Below, piece by piece: positions 18,743 to 27,128 of a DNA stretch of 64,000 bases (its first letter is position 1; each line of letters opens with the position of its first letter). The notes under the pieces are model-generated. The model did no database searches and was not told the DNA's origin. It saw nothing but the letters and a program-made list of their open reading frames with translations. The translations under genes and the position numbers were made by a program. Origin of the DNA: Carboxylicivirga fragile (GTDB lineage Bacteria; Bacteroidota; Bacteroidia; Bacteroidales; Marinilabiliaceae); contig JAFMVD010000020.1 in assembly GCA_025499625.1 (NCBI GenBank), forward strand, positions 24,662 through 88,661, written 5' to 3'.

Positions 18743-18767
18743 AAAGAGCCAGATAAACTGGCTCTTT
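18743..18767 (-). other. Stem-loop in the pta-ackA gap
   Basis: AAAGAGCCAG and CTGGCTCTTT form a perfect 10-bp stem with the 5-nt loop ATAAA, between the pta stop and the ackA copy 2 start. On the minus strand it is followed only by TATGATTT, a weak T-tract, so it could be a leaky terminator or an mRNA processing site that sets the pta to ackA ratio. Confidence 0.7.
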
Positions 18768-18775
18768 AATAAACT

Positions 18776-19780
18776 TTATACTGTACCTGCTGCTTGGTTA
18801 GCAGTAATCGCGACTAAATTCACAATATCGCTTACCGAGCAACCTCTTGATAAATCATTGATAGGTGCTGCCATACCTTGCAATACAGGCCCTATAGCTT
18901 CGGCATGTGCCATTCGCTGAACCAATTTGTAAGTAATATTACCAGTTTCCAAGGTTGGGAAAACCAAAACATTAGCTTGTCCTGCAATCTCACTTCCAGG
19001 CGCTTTTTTCTGGCCAATAGCAGGAATAATAGCAGCATCTGATTGCAACTCTCCTTCAATCTTTAAATCAGGAGCCAATTGCTTGGCCAATTCTGTAGCT
19101 TTCGTTACTTTATCAACCATCTCGTGTTTAGCACTCCCTTTAGTTGAAAAGCTTAACATGGCAATTTTTGGTTCTATACCAGCAATTGACTGAGTAGTTC
19201 TACCTGTTGCAACAGCTATTTCAGCCAATTCTTCAGCAGTAGGATTTGGATGAACAGCACAATCAGCAAATACCATCATACCATTCTCACCAAACTCTTT
19301 GTCTTTTAAAATCATAATGAAAGCACCAGAAACAACACTTATTCCAGGAGCTGTCTTCACATATTGAAATGCAGGTCGTAACACATCACCAGTTGCATTA
19401 TCTGCGCCAGCAACCTCACCGTCTGCATCTCCAGCCTTTATCATCATGACTGCTAAATACAACGGATTCTTAATTAAACTTAAAGCATCAGCTTTAGTTA
19501 GTCCCTTGTTCTTACGGATTTCAACCATCATATCGGCATACGCATCCATTTTATCATGTTGATCAGGATCAACAATAGTTGCCTTACTAACATGGTTTAA
19601 ACCAAATTTAGATGCTGACTCCATCACTTTATCGGCATTTCCGATAAGTACAATTTCCGCAAAATCTTCTCCTAAGATGGCATCTGCCGCTCTTAAGGTT
19701 CTCTCTTCTAACCCTTCAGGAAGAACAATGCGTTTCTTGTTCTGACTAGCTTTAAGCTTTAGCTGTTCAATGAATTCCAT
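18776..19780 (-). CDS. pta: Phosphate acetyltransferase
   Basis: Converts acetyl-CoA and phosphate to acetyl-phosphate and CoA. It is the short, single-domain type (334 residues) without the regulatory P-loop and DRTGG domains of enteric Pta. Visible motifs are KKRIVLPEGLEERTLRAAD at the N-terminus, the central VAGADNATGDVLRPAFQYVKT, MMVFADCAVHPNPTAEELAEIA, AMLSFSTKGSAKHEMVDKV, GELQSDAAIIPAIGQKKAPGSEIAG, NVLVFPTLETGNITYKLVQR and the C-terminal PINDLSRGCSVSDIVNL. It is the first gene of the cluster. A -7 element (TAAATTTG) lies 39 nt upstream, so the whole cluster is probably read from here. The gene is divergent from the DUF1338 gene. Confidence 0.96.
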   Translation of the reverse strand: MEFIEQLKLKASQNKKRIVLPEGLEERTLRAADAILGEDFAEIVLIGNADKVMESASKFGLNHVSKATIVDPDQHDKMDAYADMMVEIRKNKGLTKADALSLIKNPLYLAVMMIKAGDADGEVAGADNATGDVLRPAFQYVKTAPGISVVSGAFIMILKDKEFGENGMMVFADCAVHPNPTAEELAEIAVATGRTTQSIAGIEPKIAMLSFSTKGSAKHEMVDKVTKATELAKQLAPDLKIEGELQSDAAIIPAIGQKKAPGSEIAGQANVLVFPTLETGNITYKLVQRMAHAEAIGPVLQGMAAPINDLSRGCSVSDIVNLVAITANQAAGTV

Positions 19781-19818
19781 TTTTGTCTTTAAAAAAGTTT
19801 GTATTTAACAATTTGCTG

Positions 19819-19826
19819 CAAATTTA
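19819..19826 (-). promoter_or_regulatory. Bacteroidota -7 promoter element for pta
   Basis: The minus strand reads TAAATTTG, an exact TAnnTTTG match, placing the transcription start about 34 nt before the pta ATG. The -33 element is weak. Confidence 0.55.
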
Positions 19827-19921
19827 CATTGAAAATTGCAGATTACATGTGCGTTTTATCATCTATTTAAGATGTTTAAAAACAGAAAATAGTGCGCCAA
19901 ATTATTTAAGATTTATTAGCA

Positions 19922-20038
19922 CTTACAGATTGTAAGCATTTGATCAATTATCGATTTCAAAACCCAATAAATTGCACCCTCTTTTCTTTAATAATTTTTT
20001 ATAACTTACAGTTTATAATGAATTAAAGCTTGCTTACA
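19922..20038. promoter_or_regulatory. Repeated CTTACA motif in the pta/DUF1338 divergent region
   Basis: CTTACA-GAT-TGTAAG (19922-19936) is a perfect 6+6 inverted repeat. Two more CTTACA copies lie at 20005-20010 and 20033-20038, close to the DUF1338 start. The arrangement suits binding sites for a regulator but could be chance in AT-rich DNA. Confidence 0.35.
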
Positions 20039-20054
20039 ATAAATTTACATACAT

Positions 20055-20861
20055 ATGACAACACACAAGCAGTTACTCGACCACTTATTCAATGATTATC
20101 AAAACATTAATCCATCAGTTAAAAAAATACACCGTTTATTTCAAAATGAAAATGAGTCGATTATAAACGACCACATTGCTTTTCGGACATTTAATTATCC
20201 TGAAATAAATATAGATGTATTGGCAAAGCCATTTCTTGAAAGAGGCTACAAAGAAACGGCTAATTATCGATTTGAACAAAAAAAGTTAACAGCAAAACAC
20301 TACGAATATTCTGATGATCCTTCGGCACCTAAGATATTTATTAGCCAACTTGAGACACAGCTATTATCGCAAAAATCACAAGATATTTTAAACAAACATG
20401 TTAAGTCGAATCTTAACCAAATACCTGATAGAGAAGAAATTCTTACAGCAGGAAACATCTGGGAGAAACCCAAATATAAGATTTATGAAAGTCTGTTAGA
20501 AGAATCGGAATATGCAGCATGGTTATACGCTATCGGTTTTAAAGTTAACCACTTCACCGTATTAGTCAATACACTAAATAACTTTGAATCACTTGAAAAA
20601 GTCAATTCGTTTCTGAAACAAAACGGCTTCCCTTTAAACACATCAGGTGGCGAAATTAAAGGAACACCTCAGGAATTTCTTGAGCAATCAAGCACACTTG
20701 CAGATATGATTGAAGTGGAATTTTACGAAGGAAGCTATCAAATTCCTTCTTGTTATTACGAATTTGCCAGAAGATATAAAATGAAAAATGGCTCGTTATT
20801 TAATGGATTCATAGCCAAATCGGCAGACAAAATATTTGAAAGCACGAATATCAAAAAATAA
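20055..20861 (+). CDS. DUF1338 (HglS/YdcJ-like) protein
   Basis: Member of the DUF1338 family, a VOC-fold group whose studied members are iron-dependent 2-oxoadipate dioxygenase/decarboxylases (HglS) of lysine catabolism. The likely metal ligands are the histidine in INDHIAFRTF (H40), the histidine in KVNHFTVLVN, and the glutamate in MIEVEFYEGSYQIPSCYYEFA. The protein is 268 residues, shorter than the ~450-residue proteobacterial HglS and typical of the compact Bacteroidota version, so the substrate is uncertain. There is no signal peptide, so it is cytoplasmic. It is transcribed alone, divergent from pta, with a near-consensus -7 (TAAATTTA) only 7 nt before the ATG. It is followed by a two-way terminator. 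Confidence 0.85.
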   Translation: MTTHKQLLDHLFNDYQNINPSVKKIHRLFQNENESIINDHIAFRTFNYPEINIDVLAKPFLERGYKETANYRFEQKKLTAKHYEYSDDPSAPKIFISQLETQLLSQKSQDILNKHVKSNLNQIPDREEILTAGNIWEKPKYKIYESLLEESEYAAWLYAIGFKVNHFTVLVNTLNNFESLEKVNSFLKQNGFPLNTSGGEIKGTPQEFLEQSSTLADMIEVEFYEGSYQIPSCYYEFARRYKMKNGSLFNGFIAKSADKIFESTNIKK

Positions 20862-20870
20862 AATAGCACA

Positions 20871-20900
20871 AACACCGCTAGTTAATAAATTGGCGGTGTT
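20871..20900. terminator. Two-way terminator between DUF1338 and TonB-like genes
   Basis: AACACCGC and GCGGTGTT form an 8-bp stem. On the plus strand it is followed by CCTCTTTTT. The right arm lies inside the last codons of the minus-strand gene, so both convergent genes share it. Confidence 0.75.
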
Positions 20901-21508
20901 CCTCTTTTTGAAGTAATAACAACAACACCGTTCTTTGCTTGCTCTCCATACAAAGCCACAGCCTTATCACCTTTTATAACACGAATCGACCGTACATTGT
21001 AATCTTCAATTTGAGTTAAACCAACAATTGGCTTATTATCAATTACAAATAATGGAGGAACGTCCATATGGTCAAATTGCTTTAATTGTTCTGCTAAACT
21101 TCGCTCATTATCTGAGAGCGTAAACTTGACAGGCACTAACATTTGAGTATTTACCTTTTCCCTATTTAAAACCCCGGGTTTCCATTCTTTACATTTTCGA
21201 ACAAAGCGCAAAACAACCTCATCCAATATAGGATCTACACTTTTATCAACCTTTACATTAGCTAACTCTCCATCTTTGGTAACAACGAAAGCTACCCAAA
21301 CATCTCCCTCAACACCTCTTAGCTTAGCGTTCTCAGGATAAGTAATTTTTTTAGAAATAAACTGATTAAAACTCCCCCTCGCTCCTTTTAAACGTGGCAA
21401 TTTATCAACCGTTGTTTCAATCTGCTCATTCTCCGACAACAACCGTTCTTGACTAAACAAATTTGAACTTGCTATAAACAGGCTTAAAATGATTGCTAAT
21501 GACTTCAT
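20882..21508 (-). CDS. TonB C-terminal domain protein with a receptor-plug-like tail
   Basis: A secreted protein of 208 residues with a signal peptide (KSLAIILSLFIASSNLFSQ). Residues about 50-130 form a TonB C-terminal domain: YPENAKLRGVEGDVWVAFVV, the VKVDKSVDPILDEVVLRFV helix, and MLVPVKFTL. It lacks the membrane anchor and Pro-rich linker of true TonB. The last ~60 residues instead resemble the end of a SusC-type receptor plug: PLFVIDNKPI, IRVIKGDKAVALYGEQAKNG and VVVITSKRG. Such TonB-plug combinations occur in Bacteroidota envelope proteins, but their role is unknown. Here it could be a decoy or adaptor in TonB-receptor contacts. It is a single gene with no receptor beside it. Confidence 0.8.
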   Translation of the reverse strand: MKSLAIILSLFIASSNLFSQERLLSENEQIETTVDKLPRLKGARGSFNQFISKKITYPENAKLRGVEGDVWVAFVVTKDGELANVKVDKSVDPILDEVVLRFVRKCKEWKPGVLNREKVNTQMLVPVKFTLSDNERSLAEQLKQFDHMDVPPLFVIDNKPIVGLTQIEDYNVRSIRVIKGDKAVALYGEQAKNGVVVITSKRGTPPIY

Positions 21509-21696
21509 GGTATTTTAATTTTGTGGTTAGTTTCAATTAACCAACACCAAATTATAGTATTCAAATTACAATTAGGGTGATAATTGATAATAACTGTGAT
21601 TAAATTCTGTAATTACTTAAACAATTATCATACCAATATTAACACTCATTTACATAAACTCGGACAATTTAACTAAGTAAATAGCATAACAAGCTA

Positions 21697-21951
21697 CTAT
21701 CCCCTTAATTGTTCCAAATTCTTTAATACTTCCTGAATACTTTTTTGCCCCTCCTGCGTATTTTTTTGCTTGTACGATGAATGCAACTCCTTCTTCACAG
21801 CTTGAACTTTTGGTTTCGAAACACTTTTCTTAATATTCACTTTTGTTTCTTTCTTAATTGCTTCCACAGAATAATCAATATTTAGATTATCTAACAATTG
21901 CTTAAAAAACTTCACTTTATCATCCGAAACAGATACTTTATATACCTTCAT
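21697..21951 (-). CDS. Small basic protein of unknown function (antitoxin-like N-terminus)
   Basis: An 84-residue lysine-rich protein starting MKVYKVSVSDDKVKFFKQLL from the ATG at 21951; a start 8 codons upstream is possible. The first ~30 residues look like the beta-strand plus amphipathic helix found at the start of small Bacteroidota antitoxin-like proteins. A basic linker (IKKSVSKPKVQAVKKELHSS) and a C-terminal helix (QKSIQEVLKNLEQLRG) follow. No toxin gene is adjacent on either side, so an antitoxin role is not supported by context. A nucleic-acid-binding role would suit the charge. It stands alone between the TonB-like and nitrilase genes with gaps of about 185 nt on each side. Confidence 0.5.
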   Translation of the reverse strand: MKVYKVSVSDDKVKFFKQLLDNLNIDYSVEAIKKETKVNIKKSVSKPKVQAVKKELHSSYKQKNTQEGQKSIQEVLKNLEQLRG

Positions 21952-22134
21952 TACTAAATGTTTTAAATCTACCAATTAAACACTATCACACTTGTCGTAT
22001 TAATTACCAAGTTACAACCGTAATTAGTTCTCACTACTACACGGCTAATACAATTTAACAAGATTAAAACTAAAACACAATAGAACCCACATATAATCTT
22101 TCTAAAATTTCAATTCGAACACATTAATACAAAA

Positions 22135-22914
22135 TCAAATCTTAATCTCAAAATCATCACTATCCATCCATACTGGAAATTTTTCTCTAAACTGATGCAG
22201 GTCATTGTAACTTAATTCGCTATAAATAACTTCTTCAACAAATTCGCTTGCCTCTACTAAAACCTTCCCTTTAGCATCAATCATCATAGAATCTCCTGCA
22301 TAATTATTAGAACCATCCTCTCCAACACGATTGGCACCAATCACATACGACTGATTCTCTAGCGCCCTCGCTTTGAGAAGAGAACGCCATACATCACGTC
22401 GAGTTGATGGCCAATTTGCTACATAAATTAAAACATCATAATCATTTCGATTTCTACTCCAAACTGGAAATCGCAAATCGTAACATATTAATGGACATAT
22501 ACGCCAACCATTTATATTTACAATCAACCTTTCGTCACCCGATTTATAAGCCTTATTCTCACCACCCATTCGAAACAAATGTCGTTTATCGTAAATACTT
22601 TCTTCACCATTTGGATCAATAACATATAAGCGGTTCACAAATTGTTGTTCCACCTGTTCAACAATACTGCCCATCACGCAGGCATTCAATATTTTTGCCA
22701 TTTTATGCATCCAACTTACAACTGCACCTCCAGGTTTTTGCACCACATTTGTAGGTTGCATAGTAAAGCCACAATGAAACATTTCTGGTAATACCAAAAG
22801 ATCCAAATCCTGCTTAAAATCACCAATTATTTTTTCCAAACGACCTAAATTCTCAGTCGCATTCTCCCAAATAATATCTTGCTGTACCACAGCAGTTTTT
22901 AAAACTCTCACCAT
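22135..22914 (-). CDS. Nitrilase-family amidohydrolase (omega-amidase type)
   Basis: A cytoplasmic carbon-nitrogen hydrolase of 259 residues. From the ATG at 22914 (MVRVLKTAVVQQDIIWENA; the longer frame adds 13 residues) the catalytic triad is E44 in LLVLPEMFHCGF, K110 in IYDKRHLF and C144 in PLICYDLRFP. The arrangement YDKRHLFRMGGE and CYDLRFPVWSRN matches the omega-amidase branch (YafV/NIT2-like), which hydrolyses alpha-ketoglutaramate and similar deaminated glutamine products in metabolite repair. The same family includes other amidases, so the substrate is inferred. It is monocistronic, with a 307-nt gap to the divergent BamA-like gene. Confidence 0.9.
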   Translation of the reverse strand: MVRVLKTAVVQQDIIWENATENLGRLEKIIGDFKQDLDLLVLPEMFHCGFTMQPTNVVQKPGGAVVSWMHKMAKILNACVMGSIVEQVEQQFVNRLYVIDPNGEESIYDKRHLFRMGGENKAYKSGDERLIVNINGWRICPLICYDLRFPVWSRNRNDYDVLIYVANWPSTRRDVWRSLLKARALENQSYVIGANRVGEDGSNNYAGDSMMIDAKGKVLVEASEFVEEVIYSELSYNDLHQFREKFPVWMDSDDFEIKI

Positions 22915-23221
22915 TGTTCTTAATTCTAAAACAAAAGTAATCATTCTAATCATGTCAAATGACTAAATCGCTCGAAGAGAAAAAAAAGAATAATACCTTA
23001 CAACAGTTTGTTCGGTTTTAGTCAGAAGGCAGTAGTTTATGTTGTTATAGACTGAACCCCGACCTTTTAAAGATCTAGCACACGAAACACGAACAACTGA
23101 TAAGCACGTACCTAAAAGACTCTAACGAACAATTAAATAAATTGACATACTTCTAACAGCCTTATTAGCAAGGTGCAAATGAGGCTTTTGTTTTTAAACA
23201 GAACAAGTTAACTTTACAAAT
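22915..23221. other. 307-nt divergent gap
   Basis: No ORF or RNA gene is seen. The right end holds the promoter of the BamA-like gene; the nitrilase promoter must also lie here, but I see no clear TAnnTTTG for it. Confidence 0.5.
23186..23216 (+). promoter_or_regulatory. Promoter of the BamA-like gene
   Basis: TTTTG (23186-23190) and TAACTTTA (23209-23216, one mismatch from TAnnTTTG) are 18 nt apart, which fits the Bacteroidota -33/-7 layout. The start of transcription would fall within a few bases of the ATG at 23222, giving a leaderless or nearly leaderless mRNA. Confidence 0.55.
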
Positions 23222-24565
23222 ATGAAAAATCATCTACCAGTAGCCATTTTCATCCTTTGTGTTCTTTTGAATACCTCTTATATAACAGGACAAACTGATT
23301 CCACATACCAGAAGGAAGGTTTTACACTGGGAGTTTTACCGGCAATTTCATTCGATGCTGATTTAGGTTTTCAGTATGGAGCATTAACAAACTTGTACTG
23401 GTATGGTGATGGGAGCAGATATCCTGACTATGAGCATTCACTTTACGCCGAAGCATCGAGGTATACTGCGGGATCAACACTACTGCGCTTTTATTACGAT
23501 TCGCCAACAGCCATCAAAAACATCCGAACCACAGCAGATATAACCTGGTTTAGAGATTTAGCAATGGATTTTTATGGCTTTAATGGATACGATGCTCAAT
23601 ACAATTCAGCTTGGGAGGATAGTAAATCGGATGACTATAAATCACGCGTTTTTTATCGCCACCATCGAGATATGTTTCGTATACTAACTAATTTCAAAGG
23701 TCGAATAGGCGGATTAGACTCGCCCTTTGAATGGATTGGCGGATTAGTAATGTTTAAATTTGACATTAAATCCGTTGACATTGATCGTCTTAATAAGCGA
23801 AATAAAAAAGACGATAAACTACCAGACATTGATGGTTTGTACGAAAAGTATTTGGATTGGAACATCATTTCAAAAGAGGAAGCAGAGGGTGGCATTCATA
23901 GTTACCTAAAAGGAGGGCTCTCTTACGATACACGAAACGTACTAAACAATCCATCACAAGGCATGTGGTCCGAAGCCTTTTTATCTTACATGCCCTCATT
24001 TTTATCCAGTCAAACAAGTAGCTACTTGCGCTTAAACTTATTTCATCGCCAATATTTTTCTTTTACACCCAAAAAGAGTTTCATATTAGCTTATCGCATT
24101 GGGTGGCAACATAAAATTACCGGAGATATTCCATTCTATCTATTACCACATTTTGCATCCAGTGCTCTAACATCTGCAACATCACAAGGTTTTGGTGGTG
24201 CAAAAACATTACGAGGTATTAATCGAAATCGTGTTGTTGGTGACGGTGGTGTTTTAGCTAATTTTGAGGCCAGATGGAAAATGTGGCGTTCCAAACTTTT
24301 TAAGCAAGATTTCTATTTGGCAAGCAATTATTTTATTGATATGGGATGGATATCTCAAAAATATGAAATCGATAAATCATTAGTACCTGACGACGAATAT
24401 GCGATGTTCTTCAACGACGACAAAGAAAAACCCCACTGGAGTTACGGCCTCGGCTTGAAGGCAGCGCTCAACGAGAATTTCGTATTATCAGCTGATTATG
24501 GTTTTGCTCTTGATCGGCAAGATGGTACTTCTGGCCTGTACATTACACTCAATTATCTATTTTAA
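23222..24565 (+). CDS. BamA/TamA-family outer-membrane barrel protein
   Basis: An outer-membrane beta-barrel of the Omp85 (D15 surface antigen) superfamily, 447 residues. A signal peptide (PVAIFILCVLLNTSYITGQ) is followed by alternating amphipathic strands. The Omp85 signature lies near residues 325-350 (GFGGAKTLRGINRNRVVG then ANFEARWKMW, the LRG equivalent of VRGF). The protein ends in YITLNYLF with a terminal phenylalanine, as expected for BAM-inserted barrels. There is no POTRA domain, so it is not the essential BamA and more likely an accessory channel or lipase-like-family porter. The stop codon shares a TTAA with the stop of the convergent DUF819 gene. Confidence 0.82.
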   Translation: MKNHLPVAIFILCVLLNTSYITGQTDSTYQKEGFTLGVLPAISFDADLGFQYGALTNLYWYGDGSRYPDYEHSLYAEASRYTAGSTLLRFYYDSPTAIKNIRTTADITWFRDLAMDFYGFNGYDAQYNSAWEDSKSDDYKSRVFYRHHRDMFRILTNFKGRIGGLDSPFEWIGGLVMFKFDIKSVDIDRLNKRNKKDDKLPDIDGLYEKYLDWNIISKEEAEGGIHSYLKGGLSYDTRNVLNNPSQGMWSEAFLSYMPSFLSSQTSSYLRLNLFHRQYFSFTPKKSFILAYRIGWQHKITGDIPFYLLPHFASSALTSATSQGFGGAKTLRGINRNRVVGDGGVLANFEARWKMWRSKLFKQDFYLASNYFIDMGWISQKYEIDKSLVPDDEYAMFFNDDKEKPHWSYGLGLKAALNENFVLSADYGFALDRQDGTSGLYITLNYLF

Positions 24566-25710
24566 AGAAGTGTGAGCAATAATGACATTAAGTATCCTAA
24601 GTAGTTACCAACAGCGTAGCCAATAAGTCCGATCGTAAGTCCTGGTACAATGATGTTTCGATTACGTAAAGATCCTGCTACTACTGGTACAAACGGGGGG
24701 CTACATATTAATGCTGTTGATGTAATAATAACCGTATCAACATCAATTTTTCTTAAGCGTGCTAAAAAAACATGTAATATTAAACTTGTAAAAACAACGA
24801 AGGTGATATAATAAAATATAGAAGGATTAATATTGGTAAAGTTATTAATCTCAACTTTTGAAGACACCACAATACTAAAGATAAGAATGAGGTACATGCC
24901 CATATCAAAGGATCCTTCAGTTGTTCGAATTGTCTTCATGGAAGACCCAAAAATTCCAAAGGCCGTAATCAGAAAAATAAAAACAACCATTTGTGCTGAT
25001 TCAGGCATGAGCAACATCACTCCTCCAGCCACTGCAACCATCACTACTGTAACAAATAAAACCGTAATTAGCTTGCCCCTTGTACTTTTTCCTTTCAATA
25101 AGGAGATTAAACTACTGTTTGAATCAGACGCTTCAACTGGTAAATCTGATTTTGTATATTTTGGTAAAATCAATTGAAATAGCCTTTGACCAAAACTCAT
25201 TAAAATAAACAGATAAACAGCCCCAATAGCCATATCGTACGAATGAATTGCCAAATAAACATCTTCATCAACATCTAAAATAAGTTTTAATGAAGCAAGG
25301 TTTGGCGTGCCACCACTATATATCCCAACCAACATCCCCCCTACTTTATCGAACCCCTCTATTGATCTACCATTAAAAATTAAATAACCCAAAGCCACAG
25401 AAATAATTACTGCTAGCATGGCAAACAGCAAAGAATAGAAGGGTTGCACCGCCAATTTACGCCACTCTTTAACGTTAGAAGAAAACAGCAAAAGAGGGAT
25501 GGCCAAGGGCACACATATCGACATTAGAATTTCTAACAGATTATGGAATTCAGAACTGGAAGCTCCCAATGGCCCTAATACCAAACCAAAGACATAACAT
25601 AGAACAACGGAACCAATACGGTTTAGGAATTGGTATTTTTCGCAAAGGTAAATAGCCAATGCAGGCAATAAAACATAAAGAAAAAGTAAGAACAATTTTG
25701 CTCCAATCAT
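24562..25710 (-). CDS. DUF819 family integral membrane protein
   Basis: A polytopic inner-membrane protein with about 11 hydrophobic segments over 382 residues. The DUF819 (YjcL-like) pattern is seen in VLCYVFGLVLGPLG near the start, VGGMLVGIYSGGTPNLASLK in the middle and TALICSPPFVPVVAGSLRNR near the end. DUF819 proteins are predicted transporters with a pseudo-twofold repeat; no substrate is established. The gene starts 20 nt before... the PBP4 gene ends at 25731, so it is the last member of a three-gene minus-strand run (DUF6340 - PBP4 - DUF819). The context suggests envelope maintenance, perhaps transport of a cell-wall fragment, but that is a guess. Confidence 0.8.
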   Translation of the reverse strand: MIGAKLFLLFLYVLLPALAIYLCEKYQFLNRIGSVVLCYVFGLVLGPLGASSSEFHNLLEILMSICVPLAIPLLLFSSNVKEWRKLAVQPFYSLLFAMLAVIISVALGYLIFNGRSIEGFDKVGGMLVGIYSGGTPNLASLKLILDVDEDVYLAIHSYDMAIGAVYLFILMSFGQRLFQLILPKYTKSDLPVEASDSNSSLISLLKGKSTRGKLITVLFVTVVMVAVAGGVMLLMPESAQMVVFIFLITAFGIFGSSMKTIRTTEGSFDMGMYLILIFSIVVSSKVEINNFTNINPSIFYYITFVVFTSLILHVFLARLRKIDVDTVIITSTALICSPPFVPVVAGSLRNRNIIVPGLTIGLIGYAVGNYLGYLMSLLLTLL

Positions 25711-25730
25711 TTTGTTAATTTAATCAGAAA

Positions 25731-27128
25731 TTAATTTTCATGAATAAGCTCACTCAGGAGCGATTCGATATTTGCTCTAATTTCAGAGAAAGGCTCAGTA
25801 AAATTATTGACCAATACACAAAATGCCAACTCACGACCAGAATCTGTTTGCAAATAACCACTATACCCCAGAACACCAGTCATGGAACCACTCTTTCCAA
25901 TAACCGAACCTGCTTTCTCTTCTTTAAGAAATCGCTTTAATGTTCCCTTTTCACCAGAAACGGATAGTGACTTTCTAAAATCTACAGATGCGTTTGATTT
26001 ATCCATATATATCAATAAACTGACCATATCATTAGCCGAAAATTTGTTAAATGGAGACAAACCACTACCATCGTAAAATTGAGCTTTGAACCCAGGCAAC
26101 CTCGCTTGCCAATATGAATTTAACAGGTGTGTACCCTCGTCCCAATTTGCCAACTTTGATGATTGTCCAAGCTCAAATAATAAGTGATCGGCATATAAAT
26201 TATTACTATTCTGATTTACAACACCTATAATTTTATTTAAGCCTGGTGAATTGTGCGTATATATTATATCCTCATTTCCTGACAAAACTTTATTATTTAC
26301 AACCCGAACTCTCCCCATCACATCAATTCCATTATCGTTTAGATATGTTTTTAGATCCTGACCAAAGGTAAAGGCGGGATTGGGCAAGACTCCTTTTATC
26401 TTAAATGCTTTTCGATTAGCAGGGATGGTACCACTCACATACCATTCTCCCATATTCGGATGGCCATATATATAAGCACTGTCTTTTTTATTATTTGCTC
26501 CAAAAACGTTACATTGAAATTCAACACCCGGATTAGGCTCCAAATTCACTATTTGACATTTCTCTCCCACATTTGAAGAACGAAGTGTCATCGCAAAAGT
26601 ATTCTCCTTATACGATAAAGCAGAGGGCACAGCACCATAATAGTTGGCCATATCTTCCCAAATACGTTTTGAAGGATAAACAAGCCCATTGTATCTGCTA
26701 CAATCAATAATTATATCGCCATCAATTGACTTAATTCCATTTCTTATTAATTCATTAGAGAGCTTTCTAAATAAATTACCGGGCACTGTTTCTTCGAATC
26801 GTGCGGAACCCAAAGTAGGATCTCCTGCGCCTTGCACATATAATACTTGATCTTGCTTACTGAAGTATAAATGTGTGTTGAAACAGAATTCTGCCCCCAA
26901 TATTTCAAGTGCGCTCGAACTGGTAAAAAGCTTTGTTAACGATGCTGGTGTTAATCTCTGATTTTGATTATCTGCCACAATAACTTTACCTGTTTGAATA
27001 TCCACTACAGAAATTGATTGATAGCCATTCTTTGATAAGAGAATAAATGTTTCATTCTGCTCGTCTGATTTTTGCGAGGAACACGAAACGAAAATGCTAC
27101 ACAAAAATAACCCAATTAAAAACTTCAT
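25731..27128 (-). CDS. dacB: D-Ala-D-Ala carboxypeptidase/endopeptidase (PBP4 type)
   Basis: A penicillin-binding protein of the S13 class, which trims D-alanine from peptidoglycan stem peptides or cleaves cross-links. It is a lipoprotein (lipobox IFVSC, cysteine 16). The three active-site motifs are S63-L-T-K66 (TPASLTKLFTS), S308-N-N310 (NQNSNNLYADH) and K412-S-G (VIGKSGSMTG). The large insert between the first two motifs (about 90-290) is typical of PBP4. Length (465) is normal. The start codon overlaps the stop of the upstream DUF6340 gene by 4 nt (ATGA), so the two are translationally coupled. The membrane anchoring by lipid differs from the soluble E. coli enzyme. Confidence 0.93.
   Translation of the reverse strand: MKFLIGLFLCSIFVSCSSQKSDEQNETFILLSKNGYQSISVVDIQTGKVIVADNQNQRLTPASLTKLFTSSSALEILGAEFCFNTHLYFSKQDQVLYVQGAGDPTLGSARFEETVPGNLFRKLSNELIRNGIKSIDGDIIIDCSRYNGLVYPSKRIWEDMANYYGAVPSALSYKENTFAMTLRSSNVGEKCQIVNLEPNPGVEFQCNVFGANNKKDSAYIYGHPNMGEWYVSGTIPANRKAFKIKGVLPNPAFTFGQDLKTYLNDNGIDVMGRVRVVNNKVLSGNEDIIYTHNSPGLNKIIGVVNQNSNNLYADHLLFELGQSSKLANWDEGTHLLNSYWQARLPGFKAQFYDGSGLSPFNKFSANDMVSLLIYMDKSNASVDFRKSLSVSGEKGTLKRFLKEEKAGSVIGKSGSMTGVLGYSGYLQTDSGRELAFCVLVNNFTEPFSEIRANIESLLSELIHEN

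Noticed and set aside
21509..22134. Toxin-antitoxin pair around the small basic protein
   Set aside because: No second small ORF with a RelE, HipA or PIN signature lies on either side.
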